DNA of 29,663 nt from an uncultured Bacteroidota bacterium (GTDB lineage: Bacteria > Bacteroidota > Bacteroidia > Chitinophagales > Chitinophagaceae), in the NCBI GenBank assembly GCA_903913355.1, contig CAIWKU010000026.1, positions 1-29,663 on the forward strand, read 5' to 3'. Made by a program: the position numbers and the translations under genes. Under the pieces are notes generated by a model, which saw nothing but the letters and a program-made list of their open reading frames with translations, ran no database searches and was not told where the DNA came from. Positions within the stretch are counted from its first letter, which is position 1. Every line of letters starts with the position of its first letter. Of this stretch, positions 16,297 to 25,008 are shown one piece after another.

Positions 16297-16337
16297 ATTA
16301 ATACTGAGTGTTAGATTGATAGATAAGAAGCAAATAT

Positions 16338-17402
16338 TTATAAATAGGTTTTGACCATCCCCATAATAGTTTCAATATTCTGCAACTCCATACACTTAAA
16401 ATGTCCCTTCGGGCATTTATCATATCCAATTTTGCTACAGGGCCTGCAACTCAAATTACTTACTTCAGATCGATCATTCTTAATGGCTTCCTTTCCATAA
16501 TAAGGCGTCATTCCAAAAGCAGGAATGGTATTGCCCCAAATACTGATGATTGGTTTTTTAAAGGCAGCAGCCATATGCATGAGTCCGGTATCATTACTGA
16601 TGACCAGTTTCGCTTTTTGGATTAGGTGGGCGCTTTCATTCAAGCTAAATTTACCGCAGGAATTATACACTTTAATATCATCCACCGAAGCAATCTCATC
16701 CCCCGCTTTTCTGTCTTCTGGTCCGCCAAGCAATACAATGGGATATTTAATATGGGTGCATAATTCCTGTAGTTTATGTACTGGTAATTTTTTAGTATTT
16801 AATGCGGCGCCAATTACTATACCCACAAAACCAAATACATGCGAAAGTGGAAGGTCCTTTTCAGTTACTTTGTCTTTTTCGGGAAAAAAATAATCCAATC
16901 CTTTTCCGTCATTTACCACATTCAATTTTGACAATGTTGCCATATACCTGTCAACAATATGTATATCAGGCAGCCGATTGATTTTCAAAGCAGTTAATAA
17001 CCATTTCTGAATATTGAGTTTATCAAAAGAATATGCCTGAACATTTTTCAATGCCTGCTTAATTCGAAAAGTTCTGAGGTTATGATGCAGATCTATGATA
17101 TAATCGTATTCTTCAAATTGTAACTGATGTATCAATAGGTCCCAACTGGTATCCAATACCTGCACTTTATCAATATAGGGATTATGGTTTACCAATCCTG
17201 CATAGGAGGTCTTGGTTAGATAATGAATTTTTGAACCAGGAACCTGTTCTTTGATACAGCGAACAACCGGTGAAGTAAGCACGATATCACCGATAGAGGA
17301 AAAACGAATCACGAGAAACTTTATCACCTTATCCTGTGGGAAGGGGCCAGTTTGGTTTTCATTTGCTTGCATGGATTCGGATTTAAGGATATATCCATTC
17401 AT
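16338..17402 (-). CDS. Glycosyltransferase family 9 (ADP-heptose:LPS heptosyltransferase-like)
   Basis: A 354-residue GT-B fold enzyme, probably adding a sugar (heptose in the best-studied members) to the lipopolysaccharide core at the inner membrane's cytoplasmic face. Visible features are the N-terminal IKFLVIRFSSIGDIVLTSPVVRCIKEQVPGSKIHYLTK block, DYIIDLHHNLRTFRI, IVLLGGPEDRKAGDEI and the donor-binding LVISNDTGLMHMAAAFKKPIISIWG. A cysteine-rich stretch (LSCRPCSKIGYDKCPKGHFKC) near the C-terminus is seen in many GT9 proteins. Met11 at 17372 is an alternative start. It begins 22 bp after the upstream MFS gene ends and is the last gene of the minus-strand transport cluster. Confidence 0.9.
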   Translation of the reverse strand: MNGYILKSESMQANENQTGPFPQDKVIKFLVIRFSSIGDIVLTSPVVRCIKEQVPGSKIHYLTKTSYAGLVNHNPYIDKVQVLDTSWDLLIHQLQFEEYDYIIDLHHNLRTFRIKQALKNVQAYSFDKLNIQKWLLTALKINRLPDIHIVDRYMATLSKLNVVNDGKGLDYFFPEKDKVTEKDLPLSHVFGFVGIVIGAALNTKKLPVHKLQELCTHIKYPIVLLGGPEDRKAGDEIASVDDIKVYNSCGKFSLNESAHLIQKAKLVISNDTGLMHMAAAFKKPIISIWGNTIPAFGMTPYYGKEAIKNDRSEVSNLSCRPCSKIGYDKCPKGHFKCMELQNIETIMGMVKTYL

Positions 17403-17424
17403 TCCGTTTCAGGGAATGGTTATG

Positions 17425-18660
17425 CTAAGGTAGTTCTACATATTTAAGATCTTTGTGAAAAGTTTCTTCCGTAAAATAAAATGCGATCAAAGTGATGGTC
17501 ATTACCACCGCACCGGTAACCATTCCGCTATTGATCAGCGTCCAGCCCCAGCTTTTCTGAAACAGATCTAAAAATAACATATTGATCAGGGGTAAAGCGC
17601 CTCTTACCATATTCGGGATAGTGGTGGCAGCTGTAGCTCGCAGATTGGTTCCAAACTGCTCCGCTCCCATGGTAATAAAAATAGCCCAGAAACCCGTACT
17701 AAAGCCAAGCAGAGCACAAATCGTATACATCGAAGCATTGGAATGATTATAGCTGCTGAAGAATAGAACCAGGCAGAGAATACAAAGTATATAATATAAA
17801 AGAAGTGCTTTTTTTCTACTCTTAAACCAATGACTTACGAGTCCCACAAACATATCTCCAATAGCTATGGCTGCATAGGCAAACATGATAGATCGTCCTG
17901 AGTCGATGGTGGTACTACCAAACATGGCTTTCCCAAACCGATCGCTCTGGTTTACCAATATCCCGATCACGTACCAGGTTGGCAACCCAATCAAAATGGA
18001 AGTAATGTATTTTTTAAACCGCTTGCCATTATTAATCAGCATAAAGAAATTACCCTTTACTGCATTCGATTCTTTTACTTCTTTAAACATGCCGGATTCG
18101 GCAACACTAACACGCAGTAATAATAAAGCCACACCCAAAGCGCCACCAATAAAATAGCACATACGCCAATCCTGTGTAAACTGGTAGGTAAAATAGGCAA
18201 ACACGGCACCACTCAATCCAATACCGGCAACCAAAGAAGTGCCTATACCTCTTTTATTCTTAGGCAATAATTCGCTTACAAGGGTAATTCCTGCGCCCAA
18301 CTCTCCCGCCAGCCCCAATCCCCCTGCAAAACGGCAAATCGCATACTGATCAACTGTATGAATAAAGCCAGTACAAAAATTAGCAATTGAGTATAATATA
18401 ATAGAGCCGAACAACACACTTAATCTTCCTTTCTTATCCGCCAATACACCCCAGATAATTCCCCCAAGCAATAAACCCAGCATCTGCCAGTTAATAACCC
18501 GGGTACTATCTGAAAGCAAACTACCATCGGTAGCCCCTACTCCAATCATACTGGGCTTTTTAACAATCGTAAACAGAAGTAGATCGTAGATATCTACAAA
18601 ATAACCTAAGGCAGCAACGATTACCGGCAAAGAGAGTACCCCGTATTTTTTTTCAGTCAT
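17425..18660 (-). CDS. MFS transporter, first of a tandem pair
   Basis: A 411-residue, 12-helix major facilitator superfamily carrier. MFS motif A is in ADKKGRLSVLFGS between helices 2 and 3, with RFAGGLGLAGELGAGITLVSE in helix 4 and PKNKRGIG after it. The arrangement resembles the metabolite:proton symporters related to sugar and aromatic acid carriers, but the substrate cannot be told. ATG at 18660 gives MTEKKYGVLSLPVI, matching its neighbour; a TTG at 18669 is the upstream alternative. It is the same length as the next MFS gene and shares a run of 17 identical residues covering motif A, so the two arose by tandem duplication. A 101-110 bp gap separates them. Confidence 0.9.
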   Translation of the reverse strand: MTEKKYGVLSLPVIVAALGYFVDIYDLLLFTIVKKPSMIGVGATDGSLLSDSTRVINWQMLGLLLGGIIWGVLADKKGRLSVLFGSIILYSIANFCTGFIHTVDQYAICRFAGGLGLAGELGAGITLVSELLPKNKRGIGTSLVAGIGLSGAVFAYFTYQFTQDWRMCYFIGGALGVALLLLRVSVAESGMFKEVKESNAVKGNFFMLINNGKRFKKYITSILIGLPTWYVIGILVNQSDRFGKAMFGSTTIDSGRSIMFAYAAIAIGDMFVGLVSHWFKSRKKALLLYYILCILCLVLFFSSYNHSNASMYTICALLGFSTGFWAIFITMGAEQFGTNLRATAATTIPNMVRGALPLINMLFLDLFQKSWGWTLINSGMVTGAVVMTITLIAFYFTEETFHKDLKYVELP

Positions 18661-18770
18661 GGGTGTCAAAAATTACTTATAAACTTAGGGAATATTGAAC
18701 AGATGAACAAGGAACCGCGAAATAAGTACTGATTAAAATCATGATGGTAAAATCATTCACTGATTTTTTA

Positions 18771-20006
18771 TTATTCTTCCAGATAATCCATATCCCTCCC
18801 AAAAGTTTCTTTGGTATGGTAAACAGCTATTAGCGCAATGCTTATGATCACTATACCTGTCATCCATCCACCCGTAATATAACTCCCTGTAAGGTTACGC
18901 AATCCTTTATGTAGTAAAATAATCAGCGGCAAAATTCCCCTGACAACATTGGGAATAGAAATAGCAGTGGATGCCCGAAGATTGGTGCCGAATTGTTCGG
19001 CAGACATAGTTATATACAACACTGAAAAACCAGCCCCAAAACCCATACAACCACAAAGCAGGTACATTGATTGAACAGATCCATGTCCTCCGGCTTGTAA
19101 AAAATAAAGGGTAATAAATACAGATAAAATAGAAATGAAAATATACAATGCTTTTTTTCTGCTTTTCAGGTAATTACTTAACAGACCAGCTGTCATATCA
19201 CCTATACCAATGGCCACATACTGGTACATGATGGCTTTCCCTGGATCCACTCCTTCGATTCCGAATTCGTGTCCGAATTTATCGGAGAAAGTAATCAGTA
19301 TTCCAATCACATACCATACGGGAAGACCGATCACTACACCTTTCAGGTATCGAAGTGCCCTGTCTTTATTGGTAAACAGCATCAGGAAGTTTCCTCTTAT
19401 AACAGATGATTTTTTAACCTGTCCGAATAAACCGCTTTCCATCACATTTGCACGTAATAATAAAAGCAGTAAACCCATTACACCTCCAATATAATAACAG
19501 AGACGCCAGTCATGAAATGCCTGGTTTACAAAAAATGCAGTGACTGCACCAAATACACCCACGCTGGCAATAATAGAAGCTGCAATCCCTCTTTTTTCTT
19601 TAGGCAGCATTTCATTCACAAGGGTAATACTGGCACCGAGTTCACCAGCCAGACCGATACCAGCCAGAAAACGCATGATGATATATTGAGGAACATTCTG
19701 CACCATGCCATTGGCAATATTGGCAAGAGAGTATAAAATGATTGAGCCAAACAATACGCTTAATCTTCCTTTCTTATCCCCCATGATACCCCAGATAATT
19801 CCGCCCACCATTAAGCCAATCATTTGTACACTGATGATGAGTTCTCCTTTGGATAGTACCTCGGCAGGGGACAGGCCTATAGATGCAAGACTGGGTTTAC
19901 GGATGATGGCAAAAAGTAAAAGATCATACACATCTACAAAAAAACCAAGTGCGCCAACAATCACCGGAAGTGAAAAAATGCCATATTCTTTTTGCGATAT
20001 TTTCAT
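18771..20006 (-). CDS. MFS transporter, second of a tandem pair
   Basis: A 411-residue, 12-helix MFS carrier paralogous to the gene at 17425. Shared blocks include SLPVIV-ALG-FVD-YDLLLF at the N-terminus, motif A (GDKKGRLSVLFGS), the helix-4 segment GLAGELGASITLVNE, GLPVWYVIGILI in helix 7 and TMSAEQFGTNLRA in helix 10. The aspartates in FVDVYDLLLF of helix 1 are positioned like proton- or substrate-coupling residues. It begins 9 bp after dedA ends, so it belongs to the same transcript. Substrate unknown; a carboxylate is a guess based on the symporter at the head of the operon. Confidence 0.9.
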   Translation of the reverse strand: MKISQKEYGIFSLPVIVGALGFFVDVYDLLLFAIIRKPSLASIGLSPAEVLSKGELIISVQMIGLMVGGIIWGIMGDKKGRLSVLFGSIILYSLANIANGMVQNVPQYIIMRFLAGIGLAGELGASITLVNEMLPKEKRGIAASIIASVGVFGAVTAFFVNQAFHDWRLCYYIGGVMGLLLLLLRANVMESGLFGQVKKSSVIRGNFLMLFTNKDRALRYLKGVVIGLPVWYVIGILITFSDKFGHEFGIEGVDPGKAIMYQYVAIGIGDMTAGLLSNYLKSRKKALYIFISILSVFITLYFLQAGGHGSVQSMYLLCGCMGFGAGFSVLYITMSAEQFGTNLRASTAISIPNVVRGILPLIILLHKGLRNLTGSYITGGWMTGIVIISIALIAVYHTKETFGRDMDYLEE

Positions 20007-20015
20007 ACCGGTTTG

Positions 20016-20696
20016 CTAACTGTTTTTTTTCTTTTTGCCGAATACCAATTTGGCAATAACCGGTGCAGTGGTAACCAACACAATTCCGAGTACAATTACC
20101 TCCAAATGGTCTTTCAGATCAAAACCAAACTGGGAGAGAATCCATTTCTGCAGAAAATGACCGGCGAATAACATGCTGAACACCCAGGCTACACAACCCA
20201 CCACATTATAAAAAGCAAATTTCTTTTTATCCATATCAACAATACCGGCTACTATAGGAGAAAAAGTTCTGACGATGGGAATAAATCTGGCCACAATGAT
20301 TGCGCCTGCTCCATGCTTTTCATAAAAATCATGTGCCTGTGTCAGATACCGGTGTTTGAAAAGCAAATTTTCTTTCCAATGAAACATAGTAGGCCCCACC
20401 CTTCTTCCAAACCAATACCCAACTGTATTGCCGGCAATCCCGGCAATTGAAATCAGGAATAACAGGATAAAAAGATCAATATATTCATTACCCGTAGGAA
20501 TGATTTCATTGGCAATATTGCTGGAATATATACCGGCAACGAATAAGAGACTATCGCCTGGTAAAAAGAATCCCGCAAATAGCCCGGTTTCCGCAAATAC
20601 CACAAACAAAATCAACCATAGCCCGCCATGTTCAATATAAAATTGAGGCTGCAATAGCTGGCTCCAATGAAATGCTGATAATAATATCTGTTCCAT
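20016..20696 (-). CDS. DedA/SNARE-associated family membrane protein
   Basis: A 226-residue polytopic inner-membrane protein of the DedA (VTT) family, members of which have been linked to lipid carrier or phospholipid flipping and membrane potential homeostasis. Visible family motifs are the first re-entrant region FAETGLFAGFFLPGDSLLFVAG (about 36-57), GYWFGRRVGP, and the second re-entrant region GAGAIIVARFIPIVRTFSPIVAG with the conserved arginines. The C-terminus is a lysine-rich tail (KKKK). Gaps of 10 bp to the upstream symporter and 9 bp to the downstream MFS gene indicate one operon. Confidence 0.93.
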   Translation of the reverse strand: MEQILLSAFHWSQLLQPQFYIEHGGLWLILFVVFAETGLFAGFFLPGDSLLFVAGIYSSNIANEIIPTGNEYIDLFILLFLISIAGIAGNTVGYWFGRRVGPTMFHWKENLLFKHRYLTQAHDFYEKHGAGAIIVARFIPIVRTFSPIVAGIVDMDKKKFAFYNVVGCVAWVFSMLFAGHFLQKWILSQFGFDLKDHLEVIVLGIVLVTTAPVIAKLVFGKKKKNS

Positions 20697-20706
20697 AATC
20701 AGTTAC

Positions 20707-21954
20707 TTACTCTTTTATAGCCGGTTCAAGGGAATTTTCCCATTTACTTACTACGCTGGTAGCCAATGCATTTCCAAGAACATTCGTAGCAGTTCTGAAC
20801 ATATCGCAAAAATGATCGATAGGCAATATTAATGCAATTCCTTCCGGTGGTATATGAAACATTCCGCAAGTTGCCGTTACAACAACCAGGGACCCTCTGG
20901 GTACACCTGCAATCCCTTTACTGGTTAGCATAAGCACTAATAGCATAGTAAGCTGGGTTCCAAAATCAAGATGAATCCCATATGCCTGAGCAATGGCAAT
21001 GCTGGCAAACGTCATATACATCATACTGCCATCCAGATTAAAAGAATAACCCAAAGGAAGGATGAAAGCTACTATTTTGTCCTTGCAACCAAATTTTTCC
21101 AGTTCATCAGTAAGTTTAGGGAAAACAGATTCGCTACTGGTGGTGCTAAAAGCTACGATCATGGGTGGCAATATTCGTTTTAACAACTCTGGAAGTCGTT
21201 TACCCAATATAACAAGCCCTACTAATAGCATTACAATCCATAGTACACCAATACCAGTAATAAAATATAAGAGGTATTTTCCATAAAATATAAATACTTC
21301 CAGCCCCTTTGTAGCAATCACAGCTGCAATAGCTCCAAATACCCCTATCGGTGCAAAATTCATTACATATCCTACCATTTTTAGGATGATATGTGATACT
21401 GCTTCCAAACCTCTGACAACAATTTTAGCTTGTTCTCCCAATATTGCTGTAGCAATTCCAAAGAAAATACTAAATATCACCAATTGTAATATCTCATTAT
21501 TGGCCATTGCCTCAATCACGCTCTTCGGAAACACATGTTCAATGAATTTTTGGATATTGAATTCCTGTGTTTTCCCAAGCATATCCTTTGCTCCATTAAA
21601 ATCCGCACTGCTCATATCTATCCCTGCCCCAGGCTGTAACAGGTTCACCAGCAACATTCCGAGTAATAAACTGACAAGAGAGGCTGTTACAAACCATAGC
21701 ATAGCTTTTCCACCCACCCTGCCTACTGTTTTCAGGTCGCCCAGCTTGGCAATCCCCACCACCAGCGTCGAAAAAACCAGGGGAGCAATAATCATCTGCA
21801 CCAGCCTGAGAAAAATAGTAGTCAGTAATTTTATATTATTTGAAAAGGAAATTATAAAAGCCGGGGAGGATTTCTCATGAATAATGGCTCCGAGTAATAT
21901 ACCGACTAACATAGCAAGAATAATATATATGGTAAGCCGGTTTGATTTTCTCAT
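20707..21954 (-). CDS. Dicarboxylate/acidic amino acid:cation symporter (SDF family)
   Basis: A 415-residue secondary transporter of the GltP/DctA family. Hairpin 1 carries FSTTSSESVFPKL, helix 7 has GYSFNLDGSMMYM, hairpin 2 has SKGIAGVPRGS and helix 8 has ILPIDHFCDMFRTATNVLGNA. By comparison with the archaeal homologue GltPh, the residues equivalent to Asp390, Asp394, Arg397, Thr398 and Asn401 are present (about Asp380, Asp384, Arg387, Thr388, Asn391), while the Na-site Asp405 is Asn395. The retained Asp394 equivalent, which holds the amino group, favours glutamate/aspartate over plain dicarboxylates; DctA lacks it. I prefer ATG at 21954; a GTG lies two codons upstream. It heads an operon with dedA and the MFS genes. 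Confidence 0.93.
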   Translation of the reverse strand: MRKSNRLTIYIILAMLVGILLGAIIHEKSSPAFIISFSNNIKLLTTIFLRLVQMIIAPLVFSTLVVGIAKLGDLKTVGRVGGKAMLWFVTASLVSLLLGMLLVNLLQPGAGIDMSSADFNGAKDMLGKTQEFNIQKFIEHVFPKSVIEAMANNEILQLVIFSIFFGIATAILGEQAKIVVRGLEAVSHIILKMVGYVMNFAPIGVFGAIAAVIATKGLEVFIFYGKYLLYFITGIGVLWIVMLLVGLVILGKRLPELLKRILPPMIVAFSTTSSESVFPKLTDELEKFGCKDKIVAFILPLGYSFNLDGSMMYMTFASIAIAQAYGIHLDFGTQLTMLLVLMLTSKGIAGVPRGSLVVVTATCGMFHIPPEGIALILPIDHFCDMFRTATNVLGNALATSVVSKWENSLEPAIKE

Positions 21955-22106
21955 ATTCACAAATAATTAGTTTCGCAATATAAGATTTCTGCTGATATAT
22001 GATTTTCTGCCGGCCAATGACCGGATTAGAAAAGTTTTCGGGGTGCAAAAAGAAGAAATGCCTATTTTGCCTAAACTTTAATCAAGAACCCCTAACCAAT
22101 TGTATT

Positions 22107-23603
22107 ATGAGTTTATTCAGAAAAAAATCACTGGATGGTTTAATGGCACAAGCCGCTGATTCTGAAAAAGGATTGAAGCGTACCCTGGGTGCCGGAAGCC
22201 TGATCGCTTTAGGTATCGGAGCTATTATCGGAGCCGGTCTATTTGTTAGAACTGCGGCAGCTGCAGGAGAACATGCCGGACCAGCCGTTACCCTATCATT
22301 TATCGTAGCTGCTATCGGCTGTGCTTTTGCCGGATTATGTTATGCTGAGTTTGCTTCTATGATCCCTATTGCAGGTAGTGCCTATACTTATGCCTATGCC
22401 ACTATGGGAGAACTGGTTGCCTGGATTATTGGCTGGGCTTTGATATTGGAATATGCGCTTGGAGCAGCTACCGTATCCATTGCCTGGAGTGAGTTTTTGA
22501 ATAAACTGCTCGAACAATACCATCTGGGATCGATACCGTATGAATGGTGTCATTCCCCTTTTGAAAAAGCCCTAGATGCTGCCAATGTGATGCATACGGG
22601 TATCATGAATGTTCCGGCTTTATTCATCTTATTGTTATTATCGCTTTTATTGATCAAAGGAACCCAGGAATCTGCTATAGTAAACTCAATTATTGTTTTT
22701 ATTAAAGTGGCTATTGTGGTTGTTTTCATCGTAGTGGGATGGAAATTTATCAATCCTGTCAATCACAGTCCTTATTTTATACCTGCAGATGCACCACCTG
22801 CACTCAAGCCTGACGGATCTTTATATAGTTATACAGATTTTTTCAGGCATGGCTATGGAGGTGTACTTACCGGAGCTGCCATTGTATTCTTTGCCTTTAT
22901 TGGTTTTGATGCCGTATCCACAGCTGCCCAGGAAGCGAAAAATCCAAAAAGAGATATGCCGATAGGTATTCTTGGTTCTTTGGTGATTTGTACTTTGCTG
23001 TATATCCTTTTCTCTTATGTATTAACGGGTGTGGCACCTTATACTGATTTCGTAAAATCTGGTAAAGAAGCGTCAGTTGCCTATGCAATTGAAACCTATA
23101 TGAAAGACTATGGTTGGCTGGCAAAAGCAGTAACCATTGCTATTCTGGCCGGTTTTTCATCGGTAATATTGGTGATGTTAATGGGACAAAGCCGTGTATT
23201 CTATACTATGTCAACAGATGGTTTACTACCTAAAATGTTCTCAGATCTGCATCCGAAATTCAGAACTCCTTATAAATCAAATCTGATCCTATTTCTCTTC
23301 GTAGGCGCATTTGCTGCTTTTATACCGGGTAGTGTTGCCGGTGACCTGACCAGTATTGGTACTTTATTTGCCTTTGTGCTGGTTTGTGTGGGTGTTTGGG
23401 TGATGAGAAGAAATGATCCGGGAAGGGTTAGACCTTTCAAAACCCCGCTGGTTCCGCTGGTACCTATTTTGGGTATGCTGGTTTGTACTGCCATGATCGT
23501 TTCTCTGCCAAAAGAAACCCTGTTAAGTGCCCTTGTTTGGATGATTGTGGGATTGGTTGTTTATTTCGGCTATAGTAAAGCGAACAGTAAACTGAAAGTA
23601 TGA
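22107..23603 (+). CDS. APC-family amino acid permease (cationic amino acid transporter type)
   Basis: A 498-residue inner-membrane carrier with about 12 helices. The first helix has the substrate-binding break GAIIGAGLFV (GxG type), preceded by LKRTLGAGSLIALGIG. FFAFIGFDAVSTAAQEAKNPKRDMPIGILGSL around helix 6 and GQSRVFYTMSTDGLLP are typical of the CAT group. A loop of about 30 residues between helices 3 and 5 (EQYHLGSIPYEWCHSPFEKALD) is common in Bacteroidota and Bacillus relatives. The open frame extends upstream to 21999, but only the ATG at 22107 (MSLFRKKSLDG) gives the normal N-terminus. It is transcribed divergently from the SDF symporter and ends before a strong terminator. Confidence 0.94.
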   Translation: MSLFRKKSLDGLMAQAADSEKGLKRTLGAGSLIALGIGAIIGAGLFVRTAAAAGEHAGPAVTLSFIVAAIGCAFAGLCYAEFASMIPIAGSAYTYAYATMGELVAWIIGWALILEYALGAATVSIAWSEFLNKLLEQYHLGSIPYEWCHSPFEKALDAANVMHTGIMNVPALFILLLLSLLLIKGTQESAIVNSIIVFIKVAIVVVFIVVGWKFINPVNHSPYFIPADAPPALKPDGSLYSYTDFFRHGYGGVLTGAAIVFFAFIGFDAVSTAAQEAKNPKRDMPIGILGSLVICTLLYILFSYVLTGVAPYTDFVKSGKEASVAYAIETYMKDYGWLAKAVTIAILAGFSSVILVMLMGQSRVFYTMSTDGLLPKMFSDLHPKFRTPYKSNLILFLFVGAFAAFIPGSVAGDLTSIGTLFAFVLVCVGVWVMRRNDPGRVRPFKTPLVPLVPILGMLVCTAMIVSLPKETLLSALVWMIVGLVVYFGYSKANSKLKV

Positions 23604-23619
23604 TTGATTCAAATTTTGT

Positions 23620-23651
23620 AAAACAGTCACGCTGGGTAGCGTGACTGTTTT
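23620..23651 (+). terminator. Terminator after the amino acid permease
   Basis: AAACAGTCACGCT (23621-23633) pairs with AGCGTGACTGTTT (23638-23650) around a GGGT tetraloop, extended by one A-T pair and followed by a T-run to 23654. It begins 17 bp after the stop codon. Confidence 0.93.
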
Positions 23652-23664
23652 TTTATATATAAGG

Positions 23665-23695
23665 TTGGCAACTTAACCTGCTTCCGTTAATTTTG
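23665..23695 (+). promoter_or_regulatory. Promoter TTG-N20-TAATTTTG for yebC
   Basis: TTG at 23665-23667 and an exact -7 box TAATTTTG at 23688-23695 are 20 bp apart, matching the Bacteroidota primary sigma factor consensus. It lies right after the permease terminator and about 40 bp before the yebC ATG. Confidence 0.7.
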
Positions 23696-23734
23696 CAGTC
23701 CTTTCAATTACTTATCAATATTTAATCGACCAAT

Positions 23735-24457
23735 ATGGGACGGATTTTTGAAGTACGTAAAGCTACTATGTTTGCCCGCTGGGACAGGATGGCGAAACAA
23801 TTTACCCGGATCGGAAAAGAGATCGTGATTGCTGTGAAAGCGGGGGGACCTGATATTGCCACCAACCCGGCATTACGTCGTTGCTTTCAGAATGCCAAAA
23901 GTGTGGGGATGCCGAAAGATCGTGTGGAAGCGGCCATTAAAAGGGCCATGGGTAAGGATACCAGCAATTATGAAGAAATCCTGTATGAAGGATATGCTCC
24001 ACATGGGGTAGCACTTTTGGTAGAAACTGCTACGGATAACCATGTACGTACGGTGGCGAATGTAAAAAGTCATTTTAATAAAGGGAATGGTGCTTTAGGC
24101 AATAGTGGCAGTGTTAGCTTCCAGTTTAAAAAAATGGGGGTATTCAAGCTGAAACCAGAAGGATTGAATATGGATGATCTTGAACTGGAACTGATTGACC
24201 ATGGTTTGGATGAATTGGGAGAAAGCAATGATGAACATGGTAATCCTATCCTGGTACTCCGATGTGCTTTTGTTGATTTTGGTAACCTGCAGAAGGCTTT
24301 GGAGGATAAGGGACTAAGCCCCATCAGTTCAGAACTGGAATGGATACCCACTACTACGGTTCCTGTAAGTGATACCGAAGCCGAAGATGTAAGTAAGTTG
24401 ATTGAAAGGCTGGAACAGGACGAGGATGTGAACAAAGTGTTTCACAATATGGGATAA
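23735..24457 (+). CDS. YebC/PmpR-family protein
   Basis: A 240-residue cytoplasmic protein of the YebC/TACO1 family. Members were described as transcriptional regulators (PmpR), and more recent work on some implicates them in translation of difficult sequences such as proline runs. Features are MAKQFTRIGKEIVIAVKAGGPDIATNPALRRCFQNAKSVGMPKDRVEAAIKRA in domain 1 and EILYEGYAPHGVALLVETATDNHVRTVANVKSHFNKGNGALG in the central domain. The N-terminus MGRIFEVRKATMFARWDRM is the Bacteroidota form instead of the usual AGHSKWANIKHRK. It has its own promoter; the DCC-family gene begins 36 bp downstream. Confidence 0.95.
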   Translation: MGRIFEVRKATMFARWDRMAKQFTRIGKEIVIAVKAGGPDIATNPALRRCFQNAKSVGMPKDRVEAAIKRAMGKDTSNYEEILYEGYAPHGVALLVETATDNHVRTVANVKSHFNKGNGALGNSGSVSFQFKKMGVFKLKPEGLNMDDLELELIDHGLDELGESNDEHGNPILVLRCAFVDFGNLQKALEDKGLSPISSELEWIPTTTVPVSDTEAEDVSKLIERLEQDEDVNKVFHNMG

Positions 24458-24481
24458 GATTTCTGTTTGTAAAGGAATTGA

Positions 24482-24489
24482 TAACTTTA
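24482..24489 (+). promoter_or_regulatory. Possible -7 box (TAACTTTA) abutting the DCC gene
   Basis: One mismatch from TAnnTTTG, 4 nt before the GTG start. TTTC at 24460-24463 lies 18 bp upstream and could be a -33 element. The gene could equally be read through from yebC, only 36 bp away. Confidence 0.35.
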
Positions 24490-24493
24490 GGTA

Positions 24494-24910
24494 GTGAAAG
24501 ATACCAGTACCTTATTCCATCCGGTTATTTTGTTTGATGGCGTATGTAATTTATGCAGTAGTAGTGTACAATTCGTAATCAAACATGATCCAAAGCACCA
24601 ATTTCATTTTGCTTCCCTGCAAAGTGAGTTTGGCCAGCAGGTATTGCAACAATTTCAGCTTCCCCCAACGGAATTCGGTTCTTTTATTTTGCTGGAAAAT
24701 AATATCATTTACACAAAATCAGCCGGTGCTTTACGAGTGGTAAAAAAACTCAACGGCCTGTTGCCTTCACTCTATATTTTCTTCTTCATCCCCCGTTTCA
24801 TCCGAGATTCCATCTACAACTGGATCGCCAAAAATCGTTATCGCTGGTTTGGGAAAAAAGAAGCCTGCTGGATACCCACCCCGGAATTAAAAAGCCTATT
24901 TATTGACTAA
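24494..24910 (+). CDS. DCC-family thiol-disulfide oxidoreductase-like protein (DUF393)
   Basis: A 138-residue protein of the YuxK/DUF393 group, thioredoxin-like and named after its DxxCxxC motif. Here the motif is FDGVCNLC with Asp15, Cys18 and Cys21. The middle segment FHFASLQSEFGQQVLQQFQLP and the YIFFFIPRFIRDSIYNWIAKNRYRWFGKK block near the C-terminus are typical. The start is GTG; no ATG exists upstream of the motif in frame, so the alternative start choice is firm. TAACTTTA, one mismatch from a -7 box, ends 4 nt before the GTG. It probably acts in thiol-disulfide exchange, but no family member's reaction is well defined. Confidence 0.88.
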   Translation: MKDTSTLFHPVILFDGVCNLCSSSVQFVIKHDPKHQFHFASLQSEFGQQVLQQFQLPPTEFGSFILLENNIIYTKSAGALRVVKKLNGLLPSLYIFFFIPRFIRDSIYNWIAKNRYRWFGKKEACWIPTPELKSLFID

Positions 24911-24970
24911 AGAAAATACTGGTTGAAGTGGGTTTACAAAAAAGCGAAACACTGCGGAATTACAACCATT

Positions 24971-25006
24971 CATTTTCAAATTGCCCCATTTTCAAATTTT
25001 CAAATT
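24971..25006. repeat. CATTTTCAAATT repeats in the convergent gap
   Basis: CATTTTCAAATT occurs at 24971-24982 and 24987-24998, with a further TTCAAATT at 24999-25006, just downstream of two convergent genes. It is a short dispersed-type spacer repeat. No hairpin terminator is visible in this 98-bp gap. Confidence 0.55.
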
Positions 25007-25008
25007 CC

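Noticed and set aside
21999..22106. 36-residue N-terminal extension of the amino acid permease
   Set aside because: Cysteine- and lysine-rich sequence unlike the family; the ATG at 22107 gives the normal start.
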